DNA of 64,000 nt from Liquorilactobacillus hordei DSM 19519 (GTDB taxonomy: Bacteria > Bacillota > Bacilli > Lactobacillales > Lactobacillaceae), in NCBI RefSeq assembly GCF_019443985.1, contig NZ_CP049303.1, forward strand, positions 1,860,001 to 1,924,000. The letters are read 5' to 3'. Positions 34,777 to 44,508 of this stretch are shown in pieces. The notes beneath the pieces are model-generated. The model ran no database searches, was not told where the DNA came from, and saw only the letters and a list, made by a program, of their open reading frames with translations. The translations under genes were made by a program, and so were the position numbers. How positions within the stretch are numbered: the stretch's first letter is position 1; the number at the start of each line of letters is the position of its first letter.

Positions 34777-35751
34777 TTAATTCAGAGGATCTCCATACCA
34801 TCTCTGGTACATTGATTCAATAATAGTCATAGTGTGCATGGTTAATTCTGGGGTTACAATTGTACTTTTTAGTTCATTGTTTGCTAGAATATCATTAATA
34901 TGATTGATTTCATGCACAATTTCACTTTGTTGATTATCAGCAATAAATTTCTTCGAAGTGCCATCAGCTGCCTTCAAAAAAGCAGTTTTTGATTCCCAAT
35001 AATCAGGAATCTCTAACCTTCCCTTTGTCCCATACACCACTATTTTTGTTTCTAAATCAAATTCTGTTGCAATAATGATGTTTGCTAAAACGTTGTCAGC
35101 TTTTAAAGCTAAGTTACATCTGGTATCGGCTTCTCCAACATCATTGAATTCGAATCCATTCCATTCCGTAACATCTTTACCGGTCAAATATTGTATAAGA
35201 CCTATCGGACTCGTTCCGCCATTTATAAATGCCCCTCCGCCCGCAGACAATTTCTTAAACCATTCTTTTTTATCGGTAGTATCATAATTTTCTTGAATAT
35301 CGATGAAACTCACTTCACCTATTACACCCTCATCAATCACCTGTTTTGCTTTTTCAATGATTGGTAGAAACACCGCACTTTGGGATTCCATAATAAACAA
35401 GTTTTTTTGCTGTGCCAATAAAAAGAGTTCCTGGGCGCCAACTTTATGTCTCGTGAATGGTTTTTCTAATAAAACATTTTTTCCAGCTTCCAATGCAGCT
35501 TTAGCACTCTCATAATGATCTTCATTCTTTATAGCTAGATATACAATATCTATTGAATCATCATTGAATAGCGATTCTAAATTCTCATAAGTTTTCGGGA
35601 TTGCCAGTCCTTGAGCAAGTTGTTGTGCCTTTTTATAATCATGTCCAAAATTAGCAACTGCCTCTCCTTTTGAACTTTCTTTCAATGCTTCAACAAACTT
35701 AATTGCTAATCGATTAGTACCGACGATTCCATAATGAATTTTTTCTGCCAT
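34777..35751 (-). CDS. Gfo/Idh/MocA-family oxidoreductase at the end of the his operon
   Basis: A 324-residue protein from the ATG at 35751 behind GAGGTGAG, which overlaps the hisC stop region. The N-terminal Rossmann fold begins YGIVGTNRLAIKFVEAL, where the usual GxGxxG is altered to GTN. The family EKP motif appears as NVLLEKPFTRH near residue 90. The C-terminal domain includes GGGAFINGG and GEADTRCNLAL. Substrates of this family are often sugars or inositols. Its tight coupling to hisC is not explained by histidine synthesis. The product may be a side enzyme or simply share regulation. Function unknown. Confidence 0.8.
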   Translation of the reverse strand: MAEKIHYGIVGTNRLAIKFVEALKESSKGEAVANFGHDYKKAQQLAQGLAIPKTYENLESLFNDDSIDIVYLAIKNEDHYESAKAALEAGKNVLLEKPFTRHKVGAQELFLLAQQKNLFIMESQSAVFLPIIEKAKQVIDEGVIGEVSFIDIQENYDTTDKKEWFKKLSAGGGAFINGGTSPIGLIQYLTGKDVTEWNGFEFNDVGEADTRCNLALKADNVLANIIIATEFDLETKIVVYGTKGRLEIPDYWESKTAFLKAADGTSKKFIADNQQSEIVHEINHINDILANNELKSTIVTPELTMHTMTIIESMYQRWYGDPLN

Positions 35752-35756
35752 TATAC

Positions 35757-36899
35757 TCACCTCATCATTGATAATAACTGCTTTTTATCCATTGTATCAG
35801 AGTTGCTGGCAGTTTCGTAATTATATTGAATCTTATTTTCCAAAATTATACTGCGCAAATTAGCACCGTCTTTTTCTGAACCAATTGTGATACGTAACCA
35901 ATCTTTTAATAATCCACGCCTAATTTGATATCCTCTCTCCAACAATTTATCTGCCAATTTATTTGCAGCGGGATAATTAAAGAAAATGAAATTTGCCTGA
36001 CTGACATAATACCTGATTTGATTTTCTTCAAAGAAACGCTCCCAATTATCTCTTTCGATTCGTGTCTTTTCAACAGAGTTATTAACAAAGTCCTGGTCTT
36101 CTAAAGCTGCAATCGCCGCAAGTTGTGCAAGTGAATTTAGATTATAGGGCAGCCTTATTGCCTGCATATAGTTAGCCAATTCTTCATTCATCACTGCATA
36201 ACCAACACGATAATTTGCCAATCCATATGCTTTAGAGAATGTCCTCAATAACATCACATTTTTGTAATTAGCTAATTCTGACAAAAAACTGGCATTCTTA
36301 ACTTTTGTAACATAATGAATATATGCTTCATCTAACAAAATCAAAATATTATCTGGAACCTTGTCAAAGAACGACTTTAAGGTTTTGAGATCTTCATATG
36401 TTCCGGTTGGATTGTTAGGATTACATACCCAGATTATTTTTGTTTTATCCGTAATTTGCTTCAAAAACTCTGCAAAATCATAGTGCCCAGTCTCAGGTAA
36501 ACAAGGAATTTCAATAACTTTTGCACCTTCTATTTGAGCATGTAATGCATATTCTGAAAAGGTCGGCTTGCTAAGAATCACTTCATCCCCAGCTTCAAGA
36601 AAAATACGTGAGATCATTGTAATAATTTCATCAAGTCCAACTCCAAAAACAAGTTTTTCTGGAGCTACACCGATAAAATCTGCAATCTTAGTTCTTAATT
36701 CACTAGCATAGCCATCCGGGTAGCGATTTTCTTCTTTAAAATTCCAGTTTAAAATTGCTTCTTTTACCTTAGGTGAAGTTCCAAAGGGATTTTCATTGGC
36801 AGATAACCTTACTAATTTCTTTAATCCTAATCTTGCTTTTACGCTCTCAATAGGCTCTTCCGGTACATAATTCTCAATCTTTTTAATTTGTGATTTCAT
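35757..36899 (-). CDS. hisC: Histidinol-phosphate aminotransferase
   Basis: A 380-residue class I/II aminotransferase from the ATG at 36899 behind AAGGAG; ten upstream codons are open without a site. PLP contacts are visible: NPNNPTGTY, LDEAYIHYV and the Schiff-base lysine in RTFSKAYGLANYRVGY near residue 233. It converts imidazole-acetol phosphate to histidinol phosphate. It is the last biosynthetic gene of the operon. Confidence 0.95.
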   Translation of the reverse strand: MKSQIKKIENYVPEEPIESVKARLGLKKLVRLSANENPFGTSPKVKEAILNWNFKEENRYPDGYASELRTKIADFIGVAPEKLVFGVGLDEIITMISRIFLEAGDEVILSKPTFSEYALHAQIEGAKVIEIPCLPETGHYDFAEFLKQITDKTKIIWVCNPNNPTGTYEDLKTLKSFFDKVPDNILILLDEAYIHYVTKVKNASFLSELANYKNVMLLRTFSKAYGLANYRVGYAVMNEELANYMQAIRLPYNLNSLAQLAAIAALEDQDFVNNSVEKTRIERDNWERFFEENQIRYYVSQANFIFFNYPAANKLADKLLERGYQIRRGLLKDWLRITIGSEKDGANLRSIILENKIQYNYETASNSDTMDKKQLLSMMR

Positions 36900-36909
36900 T
36901 ATTATCTCC

Positions 36910-37230
36910 TTATAAGTCTTGAATTTCACGGCGATCCTTGGTTTTGCTCATCAAGCCTTCTCTTTTAGCCAATTCTTCTTTTATTTCATCAAATGCTACC
37001 CCTTGTTCCACAAGAAGTACCATCAAGTGATACAGCAAATCTGCTGTTTCATACACAAGCTCGCTCTTATTAGAATTTTTTGCTGCTACAATTACCTCAG
37101 TTGATTCTTCACCAACTTTTTTTAGAATTTTGTCTAATCCTTTGGTAAAAAGATAATCAGTATATGAACCTTCTTTGGGATTTTCTTTTCTTTTCAGTAC
37201 CAATTGATACAATTCTTCTAGATTTTGCAT
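36910..37230 (-). CDS. hisE: Phosphoribosyl-ATP pyrophosphatase
   Basis: A 106-residue MazG-like helical protein with the family block ILKKVGEESTEVIVAAKN (residues 34-51, acidic metal ligands) and ELVYETADLLYHLMVLL. It hydrolyses PR-ATP to PR-AMP, step 2 of histidine synthesis. It is a separate gene from hisI, two bases downstream of it, rather than a HisIE fusion. Confidence 0.94.
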   Translation of the reverse strand: MQNLEELYQLVLKRKENPKEGSYTDYLFTKGLDKILKKVGEESTEVIVAAKNSNKSELVYETADLLYHLMVLLVEQGVAFDEIKEELAKREGLMSKTKDRREIQDL

Positions 37231-37232
37231 TT

Positions 37233-37556
37233 TTAGTTTTCTCCTTTAAACTTAATTTCTTCAAAAAAACAAGTCCGTTTCCCAGTGTGACAAGCTGGGC
37301 CCGCTGGCTTAACCCGTATCAAAAGAGTATCTTGATCACAATCAAGTAGAATACTCTTCACAATTTGTGTATTACCACTCGTTTCCCCTTTATGCCATAG
37401 CTCTTGCCTTGAACGAGACCAAAACCAAGTTTCACCTGTCATAATCGTCTTTTCATAACTTTCTTCATTCATCCATGCAACCATTAAAACATCGCCTGTT
37501 TCTTCATCAACAATTACACTTGTAACTAGTCCCTTTGCGAAATTAGGTCTGTTCAT
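37233..37556 (-). CDS. hisI: Phosphoribosyl-AMP cyclohydrolase
   Basis: A 107-residue protein with the HisI signatures [30 protein letters not shown] and the metal-binding [10 protein letters not shown]...[10 protein letters not shown] cysteines. It opens the adenine ring of PR-AMP. The ATG overlaps the hisF stop codon (ATGA), so the two are translationally coupled. Confidence 0.95.
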   Translation of the reverse strand: MNRPNFAKGLVTSVIVDEETGDVLMVAWMNEESYEKTIMTGETWFWSRSRQELWHKGETSGNTQIVKSILLDCDQDTLLIRVKPAGPACHTGKRTCFFEEIKFKGEN

Positions 37557-38311
37557 CTAACATTCACCCCTTGAACTTTCAATGTTTGCTTAAGATCTGG
37601 AATTGTGATCTCACCATAATGAAAAACTGATGCTGCAAGTGCACCATCCACGGTACTTTTTTGAAAAACATCAATAAAATCCGAACTTGTACCAGCTCCA
37701 CCAGATGCAATGATAGGTACATCAACCAATTCAGATAATCCTTGATATAATTTGATATCAAAACCTGATTTTGTACCGTCCTTGTCCATACTTGTGACAA
37801 GTAATTCGCCTGCACCAAGGTCAACAACCTTTTTAGCCCACTTAAGAGCATCAATTCCTGTTGCTGTTTTACCACCATGAGTATAAACCTCATAATATCC
37901 AGCTTTAACATTTCGTTTAACATCAATTGCTACAACAATACACTGATTACCAAATTTTTTTGCACCCTCCGTTATCAATGAAGGATTAGCCACTGCTGCA
38001 GAGTTCAATGAAATCTTATCTGCTCCCGCTCGCAATAACTTTTGCATATCAGAAACAGATTTAATTCCGCCACCAACTGTTAATGGCATAAAAACTTGAC
38101 TAGAAACACTTTCAACCACATCTTTCATTGTACTTCTTTCCTGATTTGTCGCTGTAATATCCAGAAAAACTAATTCATCTGCACCTTGTTTTTCATATTC
38201 TGCAGCAATTGTCGCGGGATCACCAACATCAACCAAATTTACAAAGTTAATTCCTTTCTTGACTCTTCCATTATCAACGTCCAAGCACGGAATAATTCTC
38301 TTAGCCAGCAT
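37553..38311 (-). CDS. hisF: Imidazole glycerol phosphate synthase, cyclase subunit
   Basis: A 252-residue TIM barrel with [12 protein letters not shown] at the start (catalytic Asp near residue 11), LTVGGGIKS, a DKDGTKSG loop (second catalytic Asp) and ASGGAGT near residue 200. It uses ammonia from HisH to form imidazole glycerol phosphate and AICAR. The gene overlaps hisA by a few codons; an ATG two codons upstream is also possible. Confidence 0.95.
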   Translation of the reverse strand: MLAKRIIPCLDVDNGRVKKGINFVNLVDVGDPATIAAEYEKQGADELVFLDITATNQERSTMKDVVESVSSQVFMPLTVGGGIKSVSDMQKLLRAGADKISLNSAAVANPSLITEGAKKFGNQCIVVAIDVKRNVKAGYYEVYTHGGKTATGIDALKWAKKVVDLGAGELLVTSMDKDGTKSGFDIKLYQGLSELVDVPIIASGGAGTSSDFIDVFQKSTVDGALAASVFHYGEITIPDLKQTLKVQGVNVR

Positions 38312-39026
38312 TACCATTCACCTCGGAAATCTCTTCTAATGTCAATCTGCCTTCAAACAATGCTTTCCCAACAACCATATCAGGCAAGTCTGCCGCTACT
38401 AATTTTTTTACATCTTTAATATCGCGAATTCCACCTGATGCAATGATATTACAGTTGTTAAACCTGCCTTTGAGCTTTTTTAGTAATTCAATATTAGGTC
38501 CCTTCATTGTCCCGTCTCTTTGAACATCCGTTACAATAAAGTTTCTGGCCCCAGCTTGTTCCATCTTGCTAATCAGTGTACCCATTTTCGTATCAGATGT
38601 ATCCAGCCAACCATTTACCGCCACTAACTCATCAGTTCCATCTACTCCAATTACAATTTTATCTGCGCCAAATTGCTTTAAAGATGCGATTACAAACTCA
38701 GGATCAAACAATGCTGCAGATCCAATAATTACACGATTAATTCCAAGATTCAAATAATGCTTTACCCGTGTAAGATCCCTAATACCACCACCAATTTCAA
38801 TCAAACCAGTAAATACTTTTCTAATATCTTTTATAACTGTTTCATTTTGTGGCGTACCTTTCAAAGCACCATCTAAATCGACAAGGTGTAAGCACTTGAT
38901 TCCCGCTGCTTGATACTTTTGAGCCTGTAATACAGGTGTCTTTTCTATTAACGTTTCTTCTGCAAAGTCACCTTTATATAAACGGACACTCTTACCTGAC
39001 TTTAAATCAATTGCTGGAAAAATCAT
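38301..39026 (-). CDS. hisA: ProFAR isomerase
   Basis: A 241-residue TIM barrel related to HisF. The catalytic Asp is in [14 protein letters not shown] (residue 7) and the second in [14 protein letters not shown]. Phosphate-binding loops GGGIRD and IIASGGIRD are both present. The start overlaps the hisH stop (TAATG). It isomerises ProFAR to PRFAR, the substrate of HisHF. Confidence 0.95.
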   Translation of the reverse strand: MIFPAIDLKSGKSVRLYKGDFAEETLIEKTPVLQAQKYQAAGIKCLHLVDLDGALKGTPQNETVIKDIRKVFTGLIEIGGGIRDLTRVKHYLNLGINRVIIGSAALFDPEFVIASLKQFGADKIVIGVDGTDELVAVNGWLDTSDTKMGTLISKMEQAGARNFIVTDVQRDGTMKGPNIELLKKLKGRFNNCNIIASGGIRDIKDVKKLVAADLPDMVVGKALFEGRLTLEEISEVNGNAG

Positions 39027-39637
39027 TATTTAACCACCTTTTCTGAAAATGTCTTTAGAATATTCAAGCCTACGTCACCACTTTTTTCAGGATGAAATTG
39101 TGCCCCAAAAACATTTTTGTTTTGGACCATTGCTGGGATTTCTACCCCATAATCAACAGTTGAAATTAAATATTGCTGATCACAAATTGCATAGTATGAA
39201 TGTACGAAATATGTATATTCATTAGCAATAAAAGCAAAATCAGTTTCATTTTTCTTTAATTGGTTTTCATTCCAACCCATTTGAGGCACCTTCAACCCAT
39301 GCTTCTCAGGAATGACTATAATTTCCCCAGGAATAAGTTCCAAGCCTTCATGACTTCCATATTCATTTGATTTTTCAAAAAGCATTTGCATCCCGAGACA
39401 AATTCCTAATATGGGAATTTGCTTATCCAAAACTGCATTTTTTATAACATTGATCAATCCTTTTTTTTCTAAACTTCTCTTTGCCGGTCCAAAAGCTCCT
39501 ACACCTGGCAAGATCAAACCAGAACTTTTTAGAATTTCTTCAGGGTTATCTGTCAATTGAACTTCAATTCCAAGGTATTTAAATGCCTTAATTACATTGA
39601 AGGTGTTCCCTGCATCATAATCAATTATTGAGATCAC
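39026..39637 (-). CDS. hisH: Imidazole glycerol phosphate synthase, glutaminase subunit
   Basis: A 203-residue class I glutamine amidotransferase. The nucleophile elbow is ILGICLGMQMLF with Cys near residue 80; the triad is completed by His and Glu in QFHPEKSG near the C terminus. It starts with GTG immediately after the hisB stop. It supplies ammonia to HisF. Confidence 0.94.
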   Translation of the reverse strand: MISIIDYDAGNTFNVIKAFKYLGIEVQLTDNPEEILKSSGLILPGVGAFGPAKRSLEKKGLINVIKNAVLDKQIPILGICLGMQMLFEKSNEYGSHEGLELIPGEIIVIPEKHGLKVPQMGWNENQLKKNETDFAFIANEYTYFVHSYYAICDQQYLISTVDYGVEIPAMVQNKNVFGAQFHPEKSGDVGLNILKTFSEKVVK

Positions 39638-40222
39638 TCAAATCACACCTTTCGTTGAATTCACACCTTCAATCTCTTTATTAATTGTAATAGCTTGCCT
39701 CATTGCTCTCCCAAATGCTTTAAATAAACTTTCAATCTTATGATGCGTATTTCTACCATACAAAATTTCGGCGTGTAAGTTCATTTCAGTACTAAATGCA
39801 ACAGCCTGAAAAAAATCTTCAACAATTTCTGTTTCAAAATCACCTAAGCGAGGATTCTCTAACTCCGCATTGAACACTAGATATGAGCGTCCACTTAAAT
39901 CAATGCAGACTCTTCCAAGTGTTTCATCCATTGGAACAAAAGCTGTCCCATATCTTTCAATTTGCTTCTTTTGTCCCAAAGCCTCTTTGAAACACATTCC
40001 TAAAACAATCCCTGTGTCTTCAACCGTATGATGCGGGTCAACATTTAGATCACCGTCTGCAGTTACCTCTAATCCAAAACGACCATGCTTTGCAAAAAGA
40101 GTCAGCATATGATCAAAGAAGCCAATTCCCGTATTGATTTTTATGCCTGTCTGCTTATCTAAATTCAACTTGATTTTTATTTTTGTTTCTGCAGTGTTCC
40201 TTGTAATTTCAGCTTCTCTCAT
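39638..40222 (-). CDS. hisB: Imidazoleglycerol-phosphate dehydratase
   Basis: A 194-residue single-function HisB (no phosphatase domain) from the ATG at 40222 behind AAAAGGAG, two bases from the hisD end; the longer frame overlaps hisD without a site. The manganese-binding signatures are HHTVEDTGI and [15 protein letters not shown]. Because the phosphatase domain is absent, histidinol phosphate must be dephosphorylated by another protein, presumably the PHP enzyme encoded upstream at 43648-44493. Confidence 0.95.
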   Translation of the reverse strand: MREAEITRNTAETKIKIKLNLDKQTGIKINTGIGFFDHMLTLFAKHGRFGLEVTADGDLNVDPHHTVEDTGIVLGMCFKEALGQKKQIERYGTAFVPMDETLGRVCIDLSGRSYLVFNAELENPRLGDFETEIVEDFFQAVAFSTEMNLHAEILYGRNTHHKIESLFKAFGRAMRQAITINKEIEGVNSTKGVI

Positions 40223-40223
40223 G

Positions 40224-41510
40224 CTAATTCTCCTTTTGATTGAATCTTGCTTCAATAGCACGTGCGTGTGCTTCAAGTCCTTCGGCACGAGCAAGCGTTG
40301 TGATAGCCTTCAAATCATCGGCTAATGATTTTTCTGAAAAATTAATAAACGATGTTTTCTTGACAAAGTCATAAACTCCTAATGGAGAAGAAAATTTAGC
40401 TGTACCACCAGTTGGTAATACATGATTTGGTCCAGCAACATAATCTCCAAGTGGTTCACTAGCATATCGACCTAAGAAAACAGATCCAGCATTTCTAATC
40501 AGACTTAAGTATTTCATTGCGTCTTCAAGTTGGACTTCCAAATGCTCAGGGGCAACAACGTTCATTAATTCAAACATTTCTGGAATTGATTCCATCACGG
40601 CAATGAATCCACGTTCATTTACCGACTGCATCGCAATATCTTTTCGTGGTAGCGTCTCTAATTGCTTGGTTACTTCACCACTAACTGCTTGTGCTAATTG
40701 TTCGTCATCTGTTATTAAAATTGCACGAGCACGTACATCATGTTCTGCTTGGGAAAGCAAATCAGCAGCTAGTTCACTAGGCCTTGCACTTTTATCAGCC
40801 AAGATACCTATCTCGGAAGGCCCCGCAACCATATCAATTGCTACTTTCCCGAAAACCTGTTTTTTGGCAGTTGCAACATAAATATTTCCTGGTCCAACAA
40901 TTTTATTGACCGCTGGAATTGTTTCCGTTCCATATGCTAAAGCTGCAATTGCTTGTGCTCCTCCAATTTGATAGATTGCGTCAACACCTGCTATTTTAGC
41001 AGCTGCCAAAACCGTTTGATTAATTCCGTCCTTTTGTGGTGGAGTTACCATGATAACTTCATCTACTCCTGCAATTTTTGCAGGTAATGCAGTCATCAAA
41101 ATTGTTGAAGGGTATGCAGCTGTGCCTCCTGGTACATAGATTCCAACTCGTTCCAATGGAGTAACTTTTTGTCCTCTAATAATTCCTGGTGTATTAGTAT
41201 CAATAAAACCTTGTTCTTTTTCTAATTCATGGTAACTAATAATATTTTTCTTTGCCAACAATAACGAATCTTTAATATCATTTGACAATTCATCATATGC
41301 CTCATCTATTTTTGTCGTGGGCACTTTGAATGTATCTAATAAAATACCATCAAATTTTTGTTCATAATCTTTAAGTGCTGCATCACCATTTTTTCTAACA
41401 TTCTCAACAATGTCTGCCACTCTTTGTTCAATTTCTAAATCCGTCGTCTGTTCAGTTAATCTTGCAACTATTTTCTTCATTTCAGTTAAAGATTCACGAT
41501 ATATTTTCAT
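40224..41510 (-). CDS. hisD: Histidinol dehydrogenase
   Basis: A 428-residue enzyme of normal length, performing the last two oxidation steps from histidinol to histidine. Characteristic regions are [44 protein letters not shown] and [23 protein letters not shown]. Zinc ligands lie in the ...SQAEHDVRA... and HVLPT segments. It sits between hisG and hisB. Confidence 0.96.
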   Translation of the reverse strand: MKIYRESLTEMKKIVARLTEQTTDLEIEQRVADIVENVRKNGDAALKDYEQKFDGILLDTFKVPTTKIDEAYDELSNDIKDSLLLAKKNIISYHELEKEQGFIDTNTPGIIRGQKVTPLERVGIYVPGGTAAYPSTILMTALPAKIAGVDEVIMVTPPQKDGINQTVLAAAKIAGVDAIYQIGGAQAIAALAYGTETIPAVNKIVGPGNIYVATAKKQVFGKVAIDMVAGPSEIGILADKSARPSELAADLLSQAEHDVRARAILITDDEQLAQAVSGEVTKQLETLPRKDIAMQSVNERGFIAVMESIPEMFELMNVVAPEHLEVQLEDAMKYLSLIRNAGSVFLGRYASEPLGDYVAGPNHVLPTGGTAKFSSPLGVYDFVKKTSFINFSEKSLADDLKAITTLARAEGLEAHARAIEARFNQKEN

Positions 41511-41522
41511 TTTTGTCCGCCC

Positions 41523-42164
41523 CTATTTTATTAATTTTTTATTTTGAATAACATTTTCTAATTTATCAACCAATGAATATATTTCACGTGCTTTTTGCTT
41601 CAGTGACATTCTATTAACAACAAATCTGGTTGAAACTTTATCCAAATAATCATAAATGAAAAGATTATTTTCTTTCAATGTCGTTCCAGTTTCTGTAATG
41701 TCAACAATTGCATCAGCCAGTCCTATCAAAGGTGCTAACTCAACCGACCCTTCAATCTTGATTACTTCAACGTCTTGCCCTAATGATTCAAAATATCTTT
41801 GTGTAATTAGTGGGTATTTTGTCCCAATCACTCTTCTTCCTTCTTTGTTAATTTCAAAGTCCTTAGTTGACGCTAATACAAATTGACACTTTCCTATTTC
41901 TAAATCTAACAATTCATATTGTTCATTACGATGCTCTGTCAAGATGTCGCTCCCAACAATTCCAATATCTACAACTCCAGAATTTAAATATGTTGTAACA
42001 TCAGGTCCCTTTGCCAAAATGAACTGATATTCGTCATCCGAGGTATCAATTATTAGTTTCCTTTTCTTATTTTTAAGTGGTTCACAATCAACACCAGCTG
42101 CAGTAAGTAATTCCATTACTGGTTTCTCAATTCTCCCCTTAGTCAAAGCAATCTTCAGTGACAT
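41523..42164 (-). CDS. hisG: ATP phosphoribosyltransferase, short form catalytic subunit
   Basis: A 213-residue short HisG from the ATG at 42164 behind AGGAGG, overlapping the hisZ 3' end by 26 bases. The N-terminal IALTKGRIEKPVMELL, VDIGIVGSDILTE and the PRPP-binding ADAIVDITETGTTLKENNL are visible. The short form lacks the regulatory domain and needs HisZ, which is encoded directly upstream. It catalyses the first committed step. Confidence 0.95.
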   Translation of the reverse strand: MSLKIALTKGRIEKPVMELLTAAGVDCEPLKNKKRKLIIDTSDDEYQFILAKGPDVTTYLNSGVVDIGIVGSDILTEHRNEQYELLDLEIGKCQFVLASTKDFEINKEGRRVIGTKYPLITQRYFESLGQDVEVIKIEGSVELAPLIGLADAIVDITETGTTLKENNLFIYDYLDKVSTRFVVNRMSLKQKAREIYSLVDKLENVIQNKKLIK

Positions 42165-43308
42165 TTTGCAAATTACCTCCTGTATCAATTCTATATAATT
42201 TCGTATTTTGCTTTTGCGCGGCAATAAATGCTTTTTTTAAATCATCTTCCATTGATAATTCAAAACCGCGTTTAGTAAGAATCTTATTTACCAATCCAAG
42301 TTGCTCAGGTTGATAATAAAGTAAATCTTTTTTTTCTTTTTGTATTGAAATATCGGAAAAATCTGCCAGTATTTCTAAATCTATTCCCATTCCTACAGCA
42401 GGTTCCGCTTGTTCTTGAAAGTTCTCTAATAATTGATCATATCTACCACCACTAAAAACATATTCAGAAATACTTTCGATAAAACCTTTGAAAGTAATTC
42501 CAGTGTAATAATTTTGTGGAGGAGCGACACTTAAATCCAATAAAACTTTTTGTTTTGGTAATTGTTCTAACCAAGAAGTAATTTGTGTCAATTCATTGAT
42601 AATCCGTTGTGCTTCTTCAGGTAACTCATATTCTTTTATCTTACGTAAAACCCAAGAAATATTTCCAAATAAGCGTGGCCATTTTTCTAAGAATTCATAC
42701 TCTTTTCTATCCTTAAAAACAGAAATATAAGCAAGATATTTTGGCATATTTTTTCTAAACAATTCTGTCTTGATTTTCTTTTTTAAAATCTCATCTTGCG
42801 TTAATTCATCCAGGATGGCATTTGCAAATTGTGCATGTCCTAATTCAATTTGAACTTTTCCTTGTAGAAACTCTGCACTAATTTGATTAATTAAAAGCAT
42901 ACATTCGAGTTCTGCTCGAATCGAAGGATAACCTACAATTTCAATTCCAGCCTGTGTCATCTGATTATACTTACCAGACAGAGCCTTCGATATCTTAAAA
43001 CGTTCTCCAACATAATAAAATCTTTGTGGTAGCTTTACATTATTAGTAGCTAAAAATCGCGCCAATGGCAAAGTTAAATCTGGACGTAATATTAAACTGT
43101 CATCATTGCTATCAAGCAATTGATATGTTCCCAGTTGTTTTAAATCAAACTCAGCAAAAACTTCTTTGTGTTCCAGCAAAGGTGTACTAACCTTCATGAA
43201 ATTATTTTCAAGCAACGTCTTTTCAATTTTGGTCTTTATATAATATTTTCTTGCTTCGCGCTTCCCAAAGCCATCTCTTGTTCCCAATGGTAGATTTACT
43301 TTGTGCAT
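42139..43308 (-). CDS. hisZ: ATP phosphoribosyltransferase regulatory subunit
   Basis: A 389-residue histidyl-tRNA synthetase paralogue without the tRNA-binding domain. Class II motif 2 is visible as PQRFYYVGERFKISKALSGKYNQMTQAGIEIVG, and motif 3 as FSGGRYDQLLENF. It forms a complex with the short HisG and makes it sensitive to histidine. It is the first gene of the operon, 27 bases after the leader terminator, with an AAGGAGG site. Confidence 0.94.
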   Translation of the reverse strand: MHKVNLPLGTRDGFGKREARKYYIKTKIEKTLLENNFMKVSTPLLEHKEVFAEFDLKQLGTYQLLDSNDDSLILRPDLTLPLARFLATNNVKLPQRFYYVGERFKISKALSGKYNQMTQAGIEIVGYPSIRAELECMLLINQISAEFLQGKVQIELGHAQFANAILDELTQDEILKKKIKTELFRKNMPKYLAYISVFKDRKEYEFLEKWPRLFGNISWVLRKIKEYELPEEAQRIINELTQITSWLEQLPKQKVLLDLSVAPPQNYYTGITFKGFIESISEYVFSGGRYDQLLENFQEQAEPAVGMGIDLEILADFSDISIQKEKKDLLYYQPEQLGLVNKILTKRGFELSMEDDLKKAFIAAQKQNTKLYRIDTGGNLQNVTEDCFD

Positions 43309-43334
43309 CTTTGTTACCTCCTTAAAAAATAAAA

Positions 43335-43595
43335 AAAGTCCCCTTAGCCTAAAACTAGACTAAGAGGACGATTACCGTGGTTCCACCTCAATTTGTCAGT
43401 ACCTCACAGTACTAACCTCATGCTGAATACAAATTCAACAGCGTTAACGAGCTTATCCGAGTAAATCTACTAGTCAGAAATAACGTTCGATTCATTGATT
43501 CATAGGTGTGGTTCGTCAATTGCTTCGGTCTCCTTCCAGCATCAGAGACTCTCTGTACGAGTGGTAATTGACTACTCTTCTAATCACAATCATTT
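43335..43595 (-). promoter_or_regulatory. T-box riboswitch leader, His (CAC) specifier
   Basis: On the minus strand: AGAGTAG (loop E) near the start, a stem, then GAA, one base and CAC at 43508-43510. The T-box is AGGTGGAACCACGG near 43376-43389, and a terminator (GTCCTCTTAGTC ... GGCTAAGGGGAC and a T-run) spans about 43335-43372. Low charged tRNA-His would favour antitermination and expression of hisZGDBHAFIEC. A TATAAT -10 box at 43605-43610 probably starts this RNA. Confidence 0.93.
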
Positions 43596-43604
43596 TTTAT
43601 TAGA

Positions 43605-43610
43605 ATTATA
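43605..43610 (-). promoter_or_regulatory. -10 box of the his leader
   Basis: TATAAT on the minus strand, just upstream of the T-box RNA; the -35 region (TTATTT at 17-base spacing) is poor. Confidence 0.55.
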
Positions 43611-43647
43611 TTAGTTTCATTAATTTTAAATAAGCATACACTTGAAC

Positions 43648-44493
43648 CTATTTTCTGTCAAGTGTTTCAATAAAATCCACCAAGTGATAACCTCGACCAA
43701 CTTCACTCATTGAATGTGCATCCGATCCAAATACCAACGGTATCTTCTTTTCACAAGCTATCTGCAAAATTTGTTTTCCTGGATACACTTCATTACAATA
43801 TGGTTTGTATAAGCCTGCGGTGTTAAAGTCAAGCTCCATTTTTTTCGTTTTTACGATATTTAAAATATCGGTAATTAATTCAAGATTACTATTGTTAAAT
43901 TTTACAGGTAAACCGAAATAATCCTGATATTTTTTAATTAAATTCATATGTCCTATTCTTTGCGGTGCATATTTTCCTAAATCTGCAGAGACAGCTTGTT
44001 GAATTAGTTTAAAATATCTATAGTACAAATTCTGCGGATTTGCTAGAAAATCTGAAAAACCATTGGCAAATTCTGTTGTATCATAATCAACACACCAAAA
44101 ACCATTAGCGGTCCCTTTCATAAAATGGACAGATAAAATATTTTCTTGTGTTCGCGGACCATACTCATCTAGAAAATTTTTGATATCAACCTCAAAACCA
44201 GGCAGATAGTCAATTTCAAACCCTACTTTAATATTGATAACATTACCATATTTTTCCTGTAACCTCTCACATAATTCAAAATAATCATCCAATTGTGACC
44301 ACTTAAGTGATGCAGTTTCTAATCCCTCATTTTTTCCTTTAAATTCTGTCGCAAATCCTTCAGGAAGTGGAGCATGTTCAGTAATACAATAATCAGAAAA
44401 TCCTAATTCAATAGCCTTTTCAATCATTTTAGCAGTTTCATCACCAGAACCATGTGGACAAAGTTCTGTATGTGTATGACCATCTTTTTTCAT
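43648..44493 (-). CDS. hisK: Histidinol-phosphatase, PHP family
   Basis: A 281-residue PHP-domain phosphatase. The metal-binding motifs are GHTHTELCPHG at residues 5-15, CITEHAP near 38, SVHFM near 125 and GSDAHSMSEVG near 255. It removes phosphate from histidinol phosphate, the step missing from the single-function HisB. It lies just upstream of the his T-box and is therefore outside the T-box-controlled unit, sharing its transcript with the hydrolase gene upstream. Confidence 0.92.
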   Translation of the reverse strand: MKKDGHTHTELCPHGSGDETAKMIEKAIELGFSDYCITEHAPLPEGFATEFKGKNEGLETASLKWSQLDDYFELCERLQEKYGNVINIKVGFEIDYLPGFEVDIKNFLDEYGPRTQENILSVHFMKGTANGFWCVDYDTTEFANGFSDFLANPQNLYYRYFKLIQQAVSADLGKYAPQRIGHMNLIKKYQDYFGLPVKFNNSNLELITDILNIVKTKKMELDFNTAGLYKPYCNEVYPGKQILQIACEKKIPLVFGSDAHSMSEVGRGYHLVDFIETLDRK

Positions 44494-44508
44494 ATAATCC
44501 CGCTTCCT

